Shown: positions 44,713-53,424 of the stretch, one piece after another
Layout: each line of letters opens with the position of its first letter
How positions within the stretch are numbered: the stretch's first letter is position 1
Assembly (NCBI RefSeq): GCF_024296925.1
Contig: NZ_CP101125.1
Span: 2,482,501 to 2,546,500 of the forward strand
Direction: 5' to 3'
From: Pseudomonas nunensis
Lineage (GTDB): Bacteria; Pseudomonadota; Gammaproteobacteria; Pseudomonadales; Pseudomonadaceae
Length of the DNA: 64,000 nucleotides
Made by a program: the position numbers and the translations under genes
The notes under the pieces: generated by a model
Told to the model about the DNA's origin: nothing
What the model saw: the letters and a program-made list of their open reading frames with translations, nothing else
Databases searched by the model: none

Positions 44713-46170
44713 CTATTCGTCTCGGAGGAGCTTCTGCGAAGGTCGCCCACCCAATAGTCCCTCACGATCCCTTAATGGTTGGCCAACCACGATTCCATCT
44801 TCGTTGATGTCGTAACGTCGCAATTCATCAGAGTGAGCACTGGCGCGTACTTTGACCACGGCCATAACGCGCAGTAGGCGACTGTCGATTTCGATATAGC
44901 GCTGAACGATGATGGCATCCGTCATGAAGGCAGTGCCGTAAGGGCTGAAACGAAGGTCGGTGTAGCGATCTTCAAGCTCGCAAGTCATCAGTGTGCTGAC
45001 ACCCGCCTGGCTCAAGGCACTGACCAGACACAACAGTGATTCACGAAAGTCATCCCGAAACGTCGGCGCCAAAGCCAATTCAAAACCCGAAAGCGAGTCG
45101 ATGACAACGCGTGTGGCGCCGAGCCGTTTTACTTCAAGAAGCAACAGATGAACGATCTCGTCGATGGACAGGTCCGAAGCGCGGCTGTTCACCAGTCCCA
45201 CCCGGTCTGCTTCGATCAAGCGTGAAAGCTCAGGGCTCTGTGAGCGGTTCGGATGCTGCTCGAACACTGCAATCACCCCCGTTTCACCCTGGTTCGCACC
45301 GGCGGCGAGAAAGCTAGCGGCCAAAATGGTTTTGCCTGAGCCGGATGGTCCTGCTACCAGAAGTGAATAACCCTTTGGAAGGCCCCCGCCAAGCATTTCG
45401 TCAAGACCCGAGATGCCAATCTTCAAGCGCGAGCGTGTCGCTGATTGGGCAGCAAGTGGTTCCACACTGTTTTGCACAGGGGCGAATACGGTAACGCCTG
45501 TTTGATCGATGCGAAACGTATGCAGCCCGGGCAAGGTCGATTGCCCACGCATTTTCATGATCTGCATTTGTCGCACCATCGAATTGCGCTGCACCGTCTG
45601 GCCCATCCAGATCAAGCCATCGGCCACGGTGAAGACGGGATTACTCTCGGCCGGGGAAAAGTACTCGCCTATCAAGAATGTTGTCGCCTGCCAACTGGTC
45701 ATCATCACCCCCAGTTCTTGCACAAACTGCGGCAGGTTGTTGTTGGGGTTGGCTTGTGTCTGACTTGCCAACACCACTGAACGGAACGAATCAATAAACA
45801 CTAAGCCGGGACTGTAGGCTTCCACTTCACTGACGACGCGCGCTAATACCGCGTCAAGGTCACCGGCCAGCGTGTCCATGGAGAGGTTGATGTAGCGCAC
45901 TGAGTGGTTGAGCGCCTGACTCTGAAAAAACTCGAATTGCTGCTGGTAGCGCAACATCTTCAAAGGCGGTTCACCCAAGACCGTGAAATACAGCGCGGGG
46001 CGCTCGGGGGTGGCCAAGGCAAACATCATCTGGTGGGAAAGGGTTGTCTTGCCGCTGCCTGGCGGTCCGGCGATAAGGTTGAACGAGAACTCCGGCAGGC
46101 CGCCACCGAGAACTTCATTGAGCCCCGGGACACCGGTAGACAGACGGTTGATCTGTACGCTGGTACTCAT
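44713..46170 (-). CDS. KaiC-like tandem ATPase
   Basis: 485 residues with two KaiC/RecA-type domains. Walker A motifs are GPPGSGKTT (35-43) and GPSGSGKTI (274-282); Walker B regions LVFIDSFRS and VVIDSLSGF. KaiC's double catalytic Glu pair is reduced to one Glu in each domain (VLGEPP, VFEQHP), and the Ser-Thr autophosphorylation pair of clock KaiC is not evident in the aligned region (GTAFMTDAI). No KaiA or KaiB gene is near, so this is a signalling or stress ATPase, not a clock. Start ATG 46170 overlaps the TGA of the upstream 145-aa gene (ATGA), and a hybrid kinase lies before that. Confidence 0.9.
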   Translation of the reverse strand: MSTSVQINRLSTGVPGLNEVLGGGLPEFSFNLIAGPPGSGKTTLSHQMMFALATPERPALYFTVLGEPPLKMLRYQQQFEFFQSQALNHSVRYINLSMDTLAGDLDAVLARVVSEVEAYSPGLVFIDSFRSVVLASQTQANPNNNLPQFVQELGVMMTSWQATTFLIGEYFSPAESNPVFTVADGLIWMGQTVQRNSMVRQMQIMKMRGQSTLPGLHTFRIDQTGVTVFAPVQNSVEPLAAQSATRSRLKIGISGLDEMLGGGLPKGYSLLVAGPSGSGKTILAASFLAAGANQGETGVIAVFEQHPNRSQSPELSRLIEADRVGLVNSRASDLSIDEIVHLLLLEVKRLGATRVVIDSLSGFELALAPTFRDDFRESLLCLVSALSQAGVSTLMTCELEDRYTDLRFSPYGTAFMTDAIIVQRYIEIDSRLLRVMAVVKVRASAHSDELRRYDINEDGIVVGQPLRDREGLLGGRPSQKLLRDE

Positions 46171-46604
46171 TTCTCGCTGCTCTGATGATTGGTTCGGTCC
46201 ATGGAGCCCGCCGTGCAATCGCCCACGAGTTGCTCTGTGAGCGAGGGGCCGATCAGGGAGGCCAGCAATGTATAAAAAGTGCTGATCAGTGCATCACCTG
46301 ATTGACGGGCATCAGCGTGGCTCTGTTTAGCCAACAAAGCTTTCAGGGATGATGTATTCATCACCGTTTCTTCGTACTCATGGACAGATTCGAAAAAAGG
46401 ATGATTCGCTGCGCACAGGAGCAGGCTACGTCGGTAAAGCGCAGTCACTGCCTGTGGTCCGATGATCGGTGTCAGCGCGGCTCGTATTTCTTCAAGTGTC
46501 AGTACAAGCGCCTCGGCCACCTGGCCAGCGCTGTACTGGTCATGCCCCTGTACGTACAGCATTGGCACGCAACGTCTCTGTTCATCACTTGGCATGATCG
46601 GCAT
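46167..46604 (-). CDS. Unknown protein between kinase and KaiC-like gene (145 aa)
   Basis: Not recognised. Mostly helical, 145 residues, cytoplasmic. Landmarks are LTLEEIRAALTPIIGPQAVTALYRR (split as LTLEEIRAALTPI and IGPQAVTALYRR) and FYTLLASLIGPSLTEQL; the two IGPxxxxxL segments look like an internal repeat. Start is ATG 46604 or 46595. It begins 6 bases after the kinase stop and overlaps the KaiC-like start, so all three are translationally coupled, and it probably links kinase and ATPase. It is not a thioredoxin-like KaiB. Confidence 0.75.
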   Translation of the reverse strand: MPIMPSDEQRRCVPMLYVQGHDQYSAGQVAEALVLTLEEIRAALTPIIGPQAVTALYRRSLLLCAANHPFFESVHEYEETVMNTSSLKALLAKQSHADARQSGDALISTFYTLLASLIGPSLTEQLVGDCTAGSMDRTNHQSSEK

Positions 46605-46610
46605 TACTCA

Positions 46611-48986
46611 TCAGCACGATAGGCGCTGGGCTGCAAGTGCAATACGAGCCAGTGCAGGAATGGACTTGGAATGAGTGCGAGTCATGATCGAAGCGCGGTG
46701 ATTTTCCACGGTGCGCTGGCTGATCCCGAGCTCGACAGCGATGTTCTTGCTCGGGTGACCTGCCAGCACCATGTCCATGATTTGGCGCTGACGGTCAGTG
46801 AGGTTGTTAATGCATTGGGTGGCTTCGTGAGTCCAGGCCAGTTTTTTATTCGAATCACGCGAGTGTTCCAACGCTCTGGCAACACTTTGAAGAACCTCAC
46901 TTCGACCAAATGGCTTTTCAATAAAGTCCGAAGCGCCAGCCTTCATGGCATCTACAGCAATCGACACTTCACTGCTACCGCTGATCATTACGGCAGGCAA
47001 ATCGTCGCCGTTGCTTCTCAATCGATGCAGGAGATCAAGGCCTTCCATTCCCGGCAGATGAGCATCAACCAGCAAGCATGCCCGTAGCCCGGGGGAGTAG
47101 TCCTCCAGAAACGCCTCGCATGACGCATAGTCCTGGACTAGATAATCGCTTGATTCAAGGACTCCTCGAATCGTATCGCGAAAAAGATCGTCGCGATCAA
47201 CCACGAATATGATCGATGTCCTTGTATCGCATGACTCGTTTTTATCGAGTTGCTCATCGTCGACAATCGCCAGACGTTGTTGTGAAAGCAACGAAGTAAT
47301 AACAAAGATGACCTCTTTGAGCTTCGCCGGTTTGTTGAGCTGAGTACAGTGCTCGAACGCCACGTCACGGGAGGTCTGTCGTGAAATATCACCAGTCAGG
47401 ATGATGGCGGGAATGCTGCGGTGCAGTCTTTTGCGCAGCTGGCTGATTAGTTGCAAGCCATTGATCGATCCTGGCAGATTGAAGTCAGCCAGTATCAGAT
47501 CAGGTTGGACGCCTCGATGTGTGACGCTTTCGAGCGCCGTGACACCGTCGATCGCCATTGCCACTTGATATCCTTCGGATTTGAGCAGGCCGCCCAGTAA
47601 TTCGAGCAGTTCAACGTCATCCTCGACAATCAGGATCATTTCTTTGTTGGTTACTGGGCCGTGCTCTTGTAAATCATTTTCTTGCGCCGCGCTTGGCAGG
47701 GCTGCGCTTTCACGGGATAAAGCGACGTCAATAGAAAATGCAGACCCTTTTGCAAGACTCGATTGCACACGTAAACGGTGGCCCAACACGGTGCACAAGC
47801 GTTTAACGATAAGTAATCCTGTGCCATTCCCCAGACTGAAGTTTTCTATAGGCGCCGCGTAGTCTTTGAGGATTAATTCCTGCTCCGATGACCCCATGCC
47901 TATACCGGTATCCCAGACTTCAATGCTGAGCCACCGGCCGTGGCGGCGGCAGCCCAGAAGTATCCGACCTTCGTGGGTGTACTGCAGCGCATTGGACAGC
48001 AGATTGCGCAACATTTGCTCCAGTAGGCGCGGGTCACTTTCCACCGAAAGATGACAAGGAACTACCTTCAGTTTTAAACCTTTGGCACCTGCCTTGTAGC
48101 GGAACTCGTCAGCGAGTCGATCCAGCAGGTCACTCATTCGAAAGCTGACGGGGTTTGCCAGGATCGCGCCGGTTTCAATGTGGTTGATATCCAGAAGGGC
48201 ATTCAGCATTCCGGACATTGCGCCCACGGTTTCGCCAATCCTGACCGTCAGCTTGCGAGGTTGCTCATCTTTGAGAATGCCCAGCAGCAGGCCTTGCAAC
48301 AACTTGAGTGTTTGTAAAGGCTGGCGCAGATCATGACTGGCGGAGGAGAGAAAGCGTATCCGGGTGGCGTTAGCGAGTTCCGCTTTCTGCGTTGCGTCTT
48401 CAAGCGCTTGGGTGACCTGCTTTTTATCGCGGATATCGGTAAAGGTAATGATCACACCTTCAACAAAATCATCTTGTTTGTTATAGGGCGAAATCCGACG
48501 GGTAAAACTCACTCCACTACGCGATTCGACGTCTCGCTCCAGCGGGGTCATATCACGCATGACAGTTTTGGCATCATCCAGCAGATTGACATCGGTTGCC
48601 ATCGGACATAGGTCAGCCAGTGGTCGCCCAATGTCCTGGGTAAGAATGTTGAATAGTGACTGACTAGCGGGGGTGAACAAGCGGATATTCAGATTTGCGT
48701 CTAACAGAATGACCGCGATGTTCATGCTATTCAGCACGTTCAGTGAAACAAGCGAGGCGGTCCGTTGCTGTTCGAGCGAAGCACGAAGCTGATCATTCAT
48801 CTCAGTCAGCTCGATGTTCAAGGAGCGCAACTGGTGAGTGGATTCGGTTGTGTTCTTCGGCGTCAATTGCTCTTTCGAGCCCAGCGTTGCAGCATCGGCT
48901 GAAGGAGATGGGGTAATCACCTTGGGCGTGGCCGTTCCAGCGTCGAGTGGAAGGCGAACTGGCATTGTGATCTCGCAGCAATGCAT
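46611..48986 (-). CDS. Hybrid kinase PAS-HK-REC-REC-LuxR
   Basis: 791 residues, no membrane segment. A coiled coil and PAS domain (about 55-180; ILLDANLNIRLFTPASQSLF, split as VILLDANLNIRLF and TPASQSLFNIL) closely resemble the C-terminal PAS of CheB-CheR fusion proteins. HisKA with SHDLRQPLQTL, HATPase with LSNALQYTHEG, DTGIGM and GNGTGLLIV. REC1 with Asp in LILADFNLP, REC2 (FixJ-like) with Asp in LLVDAHLPGMEG and EKPFG. C-terminal LuxR/FixJ HTH with LTDRQRQIMDMVLAGHPSK and ISQRTVENHRASIM. It thus senses, relays and binds DNA in one chain. It heads the operon with the 145-aa, KaiC-like and glucan synthase genes. ATG 48965 is an alternative start. Confidence 0.9.
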   Translation of the reverse strand: MHCCEITMPVRLPLDAGTATPKVITPSPSADAATLGSKEQLTPKNTTESTHQLRSLNIELTEMNDQLRASLEQQRTASLVSLNVLNSMNIAVILLDANLNIRLFTPASQSLFNILTQDIGRPLADLCPMATDVNLLDDAKTVMRDMTPLERDVESRSGVSFTRRISPYNKQDDFVEGVIITFTDIRDKKQVTQALEDATQKAELANATRIRFLSSASHDLRQPLQTLKLLQGLLLGILKDEQPRKLTVRIGETVGAMSGMLNALLDINHIETGAILANPVSFRMSDLLDRLADEFRYKAGAKGLKLKVVPCHLSVESDPRLLEQMLRNLLSNALQYTHEGRILLGCRRHGRWLSIEVWDTGIGMGSSEQELILKDYAAPIENFSLGNGTGLLIVKRLCTVLGHRLRVQSSLAKGSAFSIDVALSRESAALPSAAQENDLQEHGPVTNKEMILIVEDDVELLELLGGLLKSEGYQVAMAIDGVTALESVTHRGVQPDLILADFNLPGSINGLQLISQLRKRLHRSIPAIILTGDISRQTSRDVAFEHCTQLNKPAKLKEVIFVITSLLSQQRLAIVDDEQLDKNESCDTRTSIIFVVDRDDLFRDTIRGVLESSDYLVQDYASCEAFLEDYSPGLRACLLVDAHLPGMEGLDLLHRLRSNGDDLPAVMISGSSEVSIAVDAMKAGASDFIEKPFGRSEVLQSVARALEHSRDSNKKLAWTHEATQCINNLTDRQRQIMDMVLAGHPSKNIAVELGISQRTVENHRASIMTRTHSKSIPALARIALAAQRLSC

Positions 48987-49207
48987 TCCGAAGGAATACG
49001 TCTCCTTGGATCCTACACCCCTTTAGTCGCTACGCAATGTCCACGCTTCAATGCTGTTCGAGTCAGCAACGTTGTAAATGGCATTCCCAACTGACCTGCT
49101 AAAAGTTACCCCGCCATTGCTGAACCGCGCCTACGTTTGTACCAGTGTATGTCGCCAAAGGTCTCCGACCGACGGTCGCTTACAGAATGCCTTGCTTACA
49201 GAAAACC
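48987..49207. other. Intergenic before the hybrid kinase
   Basis: Divergent gap between the hybrid kinase (-) and oleate hydratase (+). Only the box at 49208 on the right was recognised; no matching box was found in kinase orientation. Confidence 0.3.
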
Positions 49208-49256
49208 CCTAGGTAGTTTCCGAGTCTGTCGCCCCCACTGTAATTCCTCATACCCT
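49208..49256 (+). promoter_or_regulatory. FixJ-like box and -10, copy 1 (oleate hydratase)
   Basis: CCTAGGTAGTTTCCGAG at 49208-49224, identical to copy 2. TACCCT (TAnnnT) at 49251-49256, 38 bases after the G of GTAG. No -35 hexamer at the expected place, as for an activator-dependent promoter. The gene starts at 49322. Confidence 0.6.
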
Positions 49257-49321
49257 GAAATTCATACCGGCGCATCTCTACGGGGGTGCTTTTCGACGAC
49301 TCGGCACTCAGAGTACGACCC

Positions 49322-50938
49322 ATGACCGATAAAGATGACTCGCAAACAAATGCACCGAGTGAAACTGAGCCGCGTTTCTACCTCGTAGGCGGGGGAATAG
49401 CCGCCATGGCTGCGGCCGCGTTCATGATCCGTGATGGCGATGTCATCGGGCGCAACATCACCCTCTTCGAAAAACTCGACACGCCCGGGGGTAGTCTTGA
49501 TGGTGGAGGATCGGCACAGGACGGTTATGTGCTTCGGGGGGGACGGATGTTCGAGAGCAAGTATGTATGCACTCTGGAGTTGTTCGCGTCGATTCCGACC
49601 CTTGATGGCAAAACAACCGTCACGCAGGAGACACTCGCCTGGAATGAACGGATGCACACGTCTTCCAAGTCACGACTTGCCCGCAACGGTCTCAGGGAAA
49701 CGGCTCCGGAATTCGGACTTACCGAGGGTGACATTCTGACGATCGAGAGGATCGCAATCGAGTCGGAAGCAGCATTGGGACGAACCACGATCGCCGATCA
49801 GTTTTCAGAGTCGTTCTTCCAGACTCAATTCTGGTTGATGTGGTGCACCACGTTTGCTTTTCAACCTTGGCACAGTGCCGCGGAATTCCGTCGCTACATC
49901 GTGCGCTTCGCACACATGGTGGCGGGATTCAATCGGCTCGAAGGCATCATGCGAACGGTCTACAACCAGTACGATTCGCTGGTCAGGCCCTTGCACAAAT
50001 GGCTGGTCGAGCACGGCGTGGTCTTTGAGCAAGGGGCTTGCGTGACGGATATGCATTTGCGTGAGCAAAACAACGGAAAAAGCGTCAAGCGTATCCTCTA
50101 CGAGCGCAATGGTGGGCAGTCAGTCGTCGATGTTCGAAGCTGTGATTACGTGTTAGTGACGCTTGGTTCCATGACCGAAGCGTCGAGCATTGGAGGCATG
50201 GATCAAGCTCCGCAATTGAAAAGCAAAGCGATCAAAGGCGCTTGGGCTCTTTGGGAAACATTGGCAAAAGGCAGGCCCGAGTTCGGCCACCCACAGGTGT
50301 TTTCCAATCATATCGATGCGACCAAGTGGGTATCGTTCACGACGACCCTCAGCGATCCGGTCTTTTTGCGACGGACCGTGGAATTTACCGGCAACGTACC
50401 GGGGGAGGGCGGTTTAATAACCTTTCCTGAGTCCAACTGGTTGATGTCGATAGTGGTGCCATTCCAGCCTCACTTTATTGACCAGCCCGAGGAAGTCAGC
50501 GTGTTTTGGGGCTACGGGTTGCATGTCGACGTCCCGGGCAATTTCGTCAATATCCCGATGTCTGCCTGTACCGGGCGGGAAATCATGACGGAGTTGCTTG
50601 GGCATCTGCACTTTGGTTCAGACAGCCAGGCCATCCTGAAAAGCGCAATCTGCATTCCCTGCATGATGCCGTTCATCACCAGTCAGTTCATGCCGAGAGA
50701 GGAGGGCGATCGACCTCAGGTCGTGCCCGAGGGATACAAAAACCTGGCCTTTATAGGGCAGTACTGTGAACTGCCTAACGACGTCGTCTTCACCGTGGAG
50801 TACTCGATACGTACTGCGCAATGCGCAGTTTCCAGTTTGCTGGGGCTCAAACGCAAACCGCCAAAAGTCTACAAGGGCGCGACGGATCCTCGTGTCTTGT
50901 TCAAGGCCTTCAAGGCGTTGCATGACATGGGTGTTTAA
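49322..50938 (+). CDS. ohyA: Oleate hydratase (MCRA family)
   Basis: 538 residues, FAD-dependent, hydrates the cis-9 double bond of oleate to 10-hydroxystearate. Seen: FAD motif VGGGIAAMAAAAFMIRDG near the N-terminus, FEKLDTPGGSLDG, the conserved GGRMFESKYVCTLELF with the catalytic-region Glu, WCTTFAFQPWHSAAEFRRY split as WCTTFAFQPWHS and AEFRRYIVRF, and the C-terminal PNDVVFTVEYSIRTAQ. ATG 49322 is chosen by family N-terminus; GTG 49286 is possible. It detoxifies host or environmental unsaturated fatty acids and may modify membranes. It stands alone behind a FixJ-like box. Confidence 0.92.
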   Translation: MTDKDDSQTNAPSETEPRFYLVGGGIAAMAAAAFMIRDGDVIGRNITLFEKLDTPGGSLDGGGSAQDGYVLRGGRMFESKYVCTLELFASIPTLDGKTTVTQETLAWNERMHTSSKSRLARNGLRETAPEFGLTEGDILTIERIAIESEAALGRTTIADQFSESFFQTQFWLMWCTTFAFQPWHSAAEFRRYIVRFAHMVAGFNRLEGIMRTVYNQYDSLVRPLHKWLVEHGVVFEQGACVTDMHLREQNNGKSVKRILYERNGGQSVVDVRSCDYVLVTLGSMTEASSIGGMDQAPQLKSKAIKGAWALWETLAKGRPEFGHPQVFSNHIDATKWVSFTTTLSDPVFLRRTVEFTGNVPGEGGLITFPESNWLMSIVVPFQPHFIDQPEEVSVFWGYGLHVDVPGNFVNIPMSACTGREIMTELLGHLHFGSDSQAILKSAICIPCMMPFITSQFMPREEGDRPQVVPEGYKNLAFIGQYCELPNDVVFTVEYSIRTAQCAVSSLLGLKRKPPKVYKGATDPRVLFKAFKALHDMGV

Positions 50939-50963
50939 GTGCTGCGGATCTGCATATCCCTTG

Positions 50964-51011
50964 CCTAGGTAGTTTCCGAGCCTTCTTTCAGAGCCAACTA
51001 CCGAATAGGGT
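50964..51011 (+). promoter_or_regulatory. FixJ-like box and -10, copy 2 (lipoprotein)
   Basis: CCTAGGTAGTTTCCGAG at 50964-50980 and TAGGGT at 51006-51011, 37 bases after the G of GTAG. The first gene starts at 51069. Confidence 0.6.
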
Positions 51012-51068
51012 GATCTCTCTGCATCGGCAGACCGAACTACGCCTATTCAGGCGCCAAGGAGTGACACC

Positions 51069-51323
51069 ATGAGAAAACTCACCCTGACTACTTCATTGAT
51101 CGTGGTCTTGGCGATGACTGCCGGTTGCAGTCACCGCCGACAGGAGATTGACGCCCGGATAAGCGGCGCCGAAGACATGGCAACAGCGGCCAGAGTGCAC
51201 GCGGATCAGTCGGCGGCCAAAGCAGATCAGGCACTGCGTGCAGCCCTGGAGGCAAAGAAATCGGCAGACGAAGCCAATGCGCGCGCACAACTTATGCTCA
51301 AAAAGGCCGGTCGCGCCAATTAA
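51069..51323 (+). CDS. Lpp/OprI-type lipoprotein
   Basis: 84 residues. Lipoprotein signal with lipobox around MTAGC (Cys20), then an alanine-zipper coiled coil (MATAARVHADQSAAKADQAL, split as MATAARVHA and DQSAAKADQAL) ending in a basic Lys-rich tail (LMLKKAGRAN). Murein lipoproteins of the OprI type have the same length and heptads and can link the outer membrane to peptidoglycan. It is an accessory copy here. AAGGAG precedes the ATG; a second lipoprotein gene follows within 40 bases. Confidence 0.88.
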   Translation: MRKLTLTTSLIVVLAMTAGCSHRRQEIDARISGAEDMATAARVHADQSAAKADQALRAALEAKKSADEANARAQLMLKKAGRAN

Positions 51324-51360
51324 CGACAGGCGCATTCCAATTCAATTGAATGGCACCGCT

Positions 51361-51756
51361 ATGAAAATGAGTATTTTGCTGAGTCTGATGTGTGCTTGCC
51401 TTGTCGGCTGCGTACATGCTCCGACTGAAAAAAAAATGACCACGCCGGACTCGATCGAAAACCTCAGTCAGCCCCGCATCAAGGTGCCGGTTACCGCCAA
51501 GGACGACTACGTAGCCAAGACCAAAGCGCTGACCGGGCTGGAGGGCGACGGATGGGTGTTCGACCCGCTCTACGCGACCGCAGTGAATACCGAGCGCCGT
51601 GACCTTGCCGTGTGTAGTTTTGCTCGCCAGCGAGGAACGACAAATTCGGTTTATTTTGCCTATTACAGCGGCGAGCTGATCCTTTCGGATGACAAAGCGC
51701 CTTCTGGTGTCAGTGTTGAAAATGAATTCCTGACGATGATTTGTTCCCCCTCCTGA
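51361..51756 (+). CDS. Putative lipoprotein, 131 aa
   Basis: Start ATG 51361 yields a lipoprotein signal peptide with lipobox LVGC (Cys17) after a hydrophobic stretch. The mature part has no recognised family; it is polar with a strand-rich C-terminal half (RRDLAVCSFARQRG, VYFAYYSGELILSDD) and two further cysteines that might pair. It is cotranscribed with the Lpp-like gene. Outer-membrane sorting is likely since the residue after Cys is Val, not Asp. Confidence 0.8.
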   Translation: MKMSILLSLMCACLVGCVHAPTEKKMTTPDSIENLSQPRIKVPVTAKDDYVAKTKALTGLEGDGWVFDPLYATAVNTERRDLAVCSFARQRGTTNSVYFAYYSGELILSDDKAPSGVSVENEFLTMICSPS

Positions 51757-51758
51757 AT

Positions 51759-51776
51759 CGTGACAACCACGTTTTT
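51759..51776 (+). terminator. Weak terminator
   Basis: CGTG-ACAAC-CACG followed by five Ts, between the lipoprotein gene (+) and the VIT gene (-). The stem is only 4 bp. Confidence 0.35.
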
Positions 51777-51780
51777 AGCG

Positions 51781-52485
51781 CTAGACAATCGCCCCGAAGA
51801 GTCTGCCAACCACAGCGGTAATAACCATCGCCAAAGCTCCCCAAAATGTCACCCTCCAGGCCCCCGCCAGCAAGGGAGCGCCCCCGGCTTTTGCGGCGAC
51901 GGCGCCCAATGTGGCGAGGAAAACAAGTGACATGATCGATATCCAAAGGATCACGCTCTGAAGCGGCACTATCAGCGTTACGGTGACCGGCAAAATGGCG
52001 CCGACGGTGAAACTCGTCGCAGACGCGAACGCTGCGGAAAGAGGCTTGGCACTCAGCTCCTCGGAAATACCCAGTTCATCTCGGGCGTGTGAACCCAGGG
52101 CATCGTGCGCCATTAACTGGATGGCCACCTGTCTGGCCAGTTCAGGCTCAACCCCTCGGCCGACGTAGATATGTGCCAGCTCTTGATGTTCAGCCGCAGG
52201 CTTTGTTTCGATCTCTTTTTTCTCTCTTGCCAAGTCAGCGTGCTCGGTATCGGCCTGGGAGTGCACGGAAACGTACTCACCTGCCGCCATCGACATAGCG
52301 CCCGCTACGAGCCCCGCGACACCCGTCACGATCAGCGCGTTGTGCGTGGTACTGGCGGCTGCAACGCCGATTAACAGGCTGGCGGTCGACACAATTCCAT
52401 CGTTTGCCCCCAGCACAGCCGCTCTGAGCCAGCCTATACGGCTGCTGGTATGGGTTTCGGCATGACGACGCATGAATTTGCTCAT
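51781..52485 (-). CDS. VIT-family metal transporter
   Basis: 234 residues from ATG 52485. VIT1/CCC1 fold: WLRAAVLGANDGIVSTASLL (split as RAAVLGANDGIV and STASLLIGVAAAS), MSMAAGEYVSVHSQADTEHA (split as MSMAAGEYVSV and SQADTEHADLA), a cytoplasmic helical hairpin rich in Glu, and three C-terminal helices. Five membrane helices in all. Plant and yeast relatives carry iron or manganese into vacuoles; bacterial ones are thought to move Fe or Mn. The longer ORF start crosses the box at 52523 and is not supported. Divergent from the BON gene. Confidence 0.88.
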   Translation of the reverse strand: MSKFMRRHAETHTSSRIGWLRAAVLGANDGIVSTASLLIGVAAASTTHNALIVTGVAGLVAGAMSMAAGEYVSVHSQADTEHADLAREKKEIETKPAAEHQELAHIYVGRGVEPELARQVAIQLMAHDALGSHARDELGISEELSAKPLSAAFASATSFTVGAILPVTVTLIVPLQSVILWISIMSLVFLATLGAVAAKAGGAPLLAGAWRVTFWGALAMVITAVVGRLFGAIV

Positions 52486-52522
52486 TGCAGTTGGCCTGCT
52501 GTGCGATGGCTTCAGCCGAGAG

Positions 52523-52570
52523 TGTAGGTAGTTTCCGAGGCTACTCATGAGCAAATCAGGCGCCTAACTT
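52523..52570 (+). promoter_or_regulatory. FixJ-like box and -10, copy 3 (BON gene)
   Basis: TGTAGGTAGTTTCCGAG at 52523-52539 and TAACTT at 52565-52570, 37 bases after the G of GTAG. Oriented toward the BON gene at 52692. It also lies 38 bases upstream of the divergent VIT ATG. Confidence 0.6.
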
Positions 52571-52691
52571 GATTGACTCTGCCACTGCGCAGCTGCAACG
52601 ACTGCTTTGACGTTGAAGCCACGGGGTCTGATTGATGAGCGGCCTTGTGACAAAAGCCGCAGCGGCAACCACATAATTCGGGATTGAATTC

Positions 52692-53345
52692 ATGAAAACC
52701 GATCAGGAACTGAAAAACGACATCCTTGCGGAGTTGCGCTGGGAGCCCTCGGTCAACGCCGAACAGATCGGTGTTGAGGTCAAGGATGGCATCGTGACCC
52801 TCGCCGGACACGTCAACAGTTACGTCGAGAAGTGGGCCGCCGAGCAAGCCGTACAGAAGATCTCGGGTGTTCGTGCGCTGGCCGTGGAAATGGACGTGAA
52901 GCTCCCAGGCTTGAGCCAGCGTAATGATGCCGATGTCGCGCGTTCTGCCGATAGCGCCCTGGAGTGGGCAACCAATCTACCCAAAGACTCTATCAAGATT
53001 CAGGTTGAAGGCGGTTGGGTGAGTTTGACGGGGGACGTGGAGTGGGAATACCAACGCAGGGAAGCGGAAGGTGCAGTCCGAAACCTGATGGGCGTCAAGG
53101 GTATCAATAACAACATTTCAATCAAATCCGCGGTTTCGGTAAGAGGCGTTAAGGTCGAGATCACTGAAGCGCTCAAACGTCGGGCAATTATCGATTCGCA
53201 GAAGATTACGGTCGAAGTCCACGGTGCCGATGTGACCTTGTCCGGGACAGTCGACAATTGGGCGGAGCGAGAGTTGGCAATGCATTCAGCCTGGAGTGCG
53301 GCTGGCGTCAAGAATGTGCAGAACAACATCATCGTCAGCTACTGA
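52692..53345 (+). CDS. Triple BON-domain protein
   Basis: 217 residues, no signal peptide. Three BON domains at about 1-70, 75-145 and 150-217, each with the GxVxLxGxV core: GIVTLAGHVNSY, GWVSLTGDVEWEY and ADVTLSGTVDNW. BON proteins bind lipid surfaces or other proteins and are frequently osmotic or envelope-stress induced (OsmY has two); this cytoplasmic three-domain form is typical of soil-bacterial stress clusters. It follows FixJ-like box copy 3 and precedes a DUF1269-like gene. Confidence 0.92.
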   Translation: MKTDQELKNDILAELRWEPSVNAEQIGVEVKDGIVTLAGHVNSYVEKWAAEQAVQKISGVRALAVEMDVKLPGLSQRNDADVARSADSALEWATNLPKDSIKIQVEGGWVSLTGDVEWEYQRREAEGAVRNLMGVKGINNNISIKSAVSVRGVKVEITEALKRRAIIDSQKITVEVHGADVTLSGTVDNWAERELAMHSAWSAAGVKNVQNNIIVSY

Positions 53346-53424
53346 TCCTCATGTGGTGTTCGGCAACAGGACGCGTGTGTCTTGCACCGTTTTCAGATAC
53401 GTCCCCATGAGCAGGCTTCAGACC

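Noticed and set aside
44713..46170. A KaiABC-type circadian clock
   Set aside because: No KaiA or KaiB gene nearby, and the KaiC phosphorylation pair is not evident.
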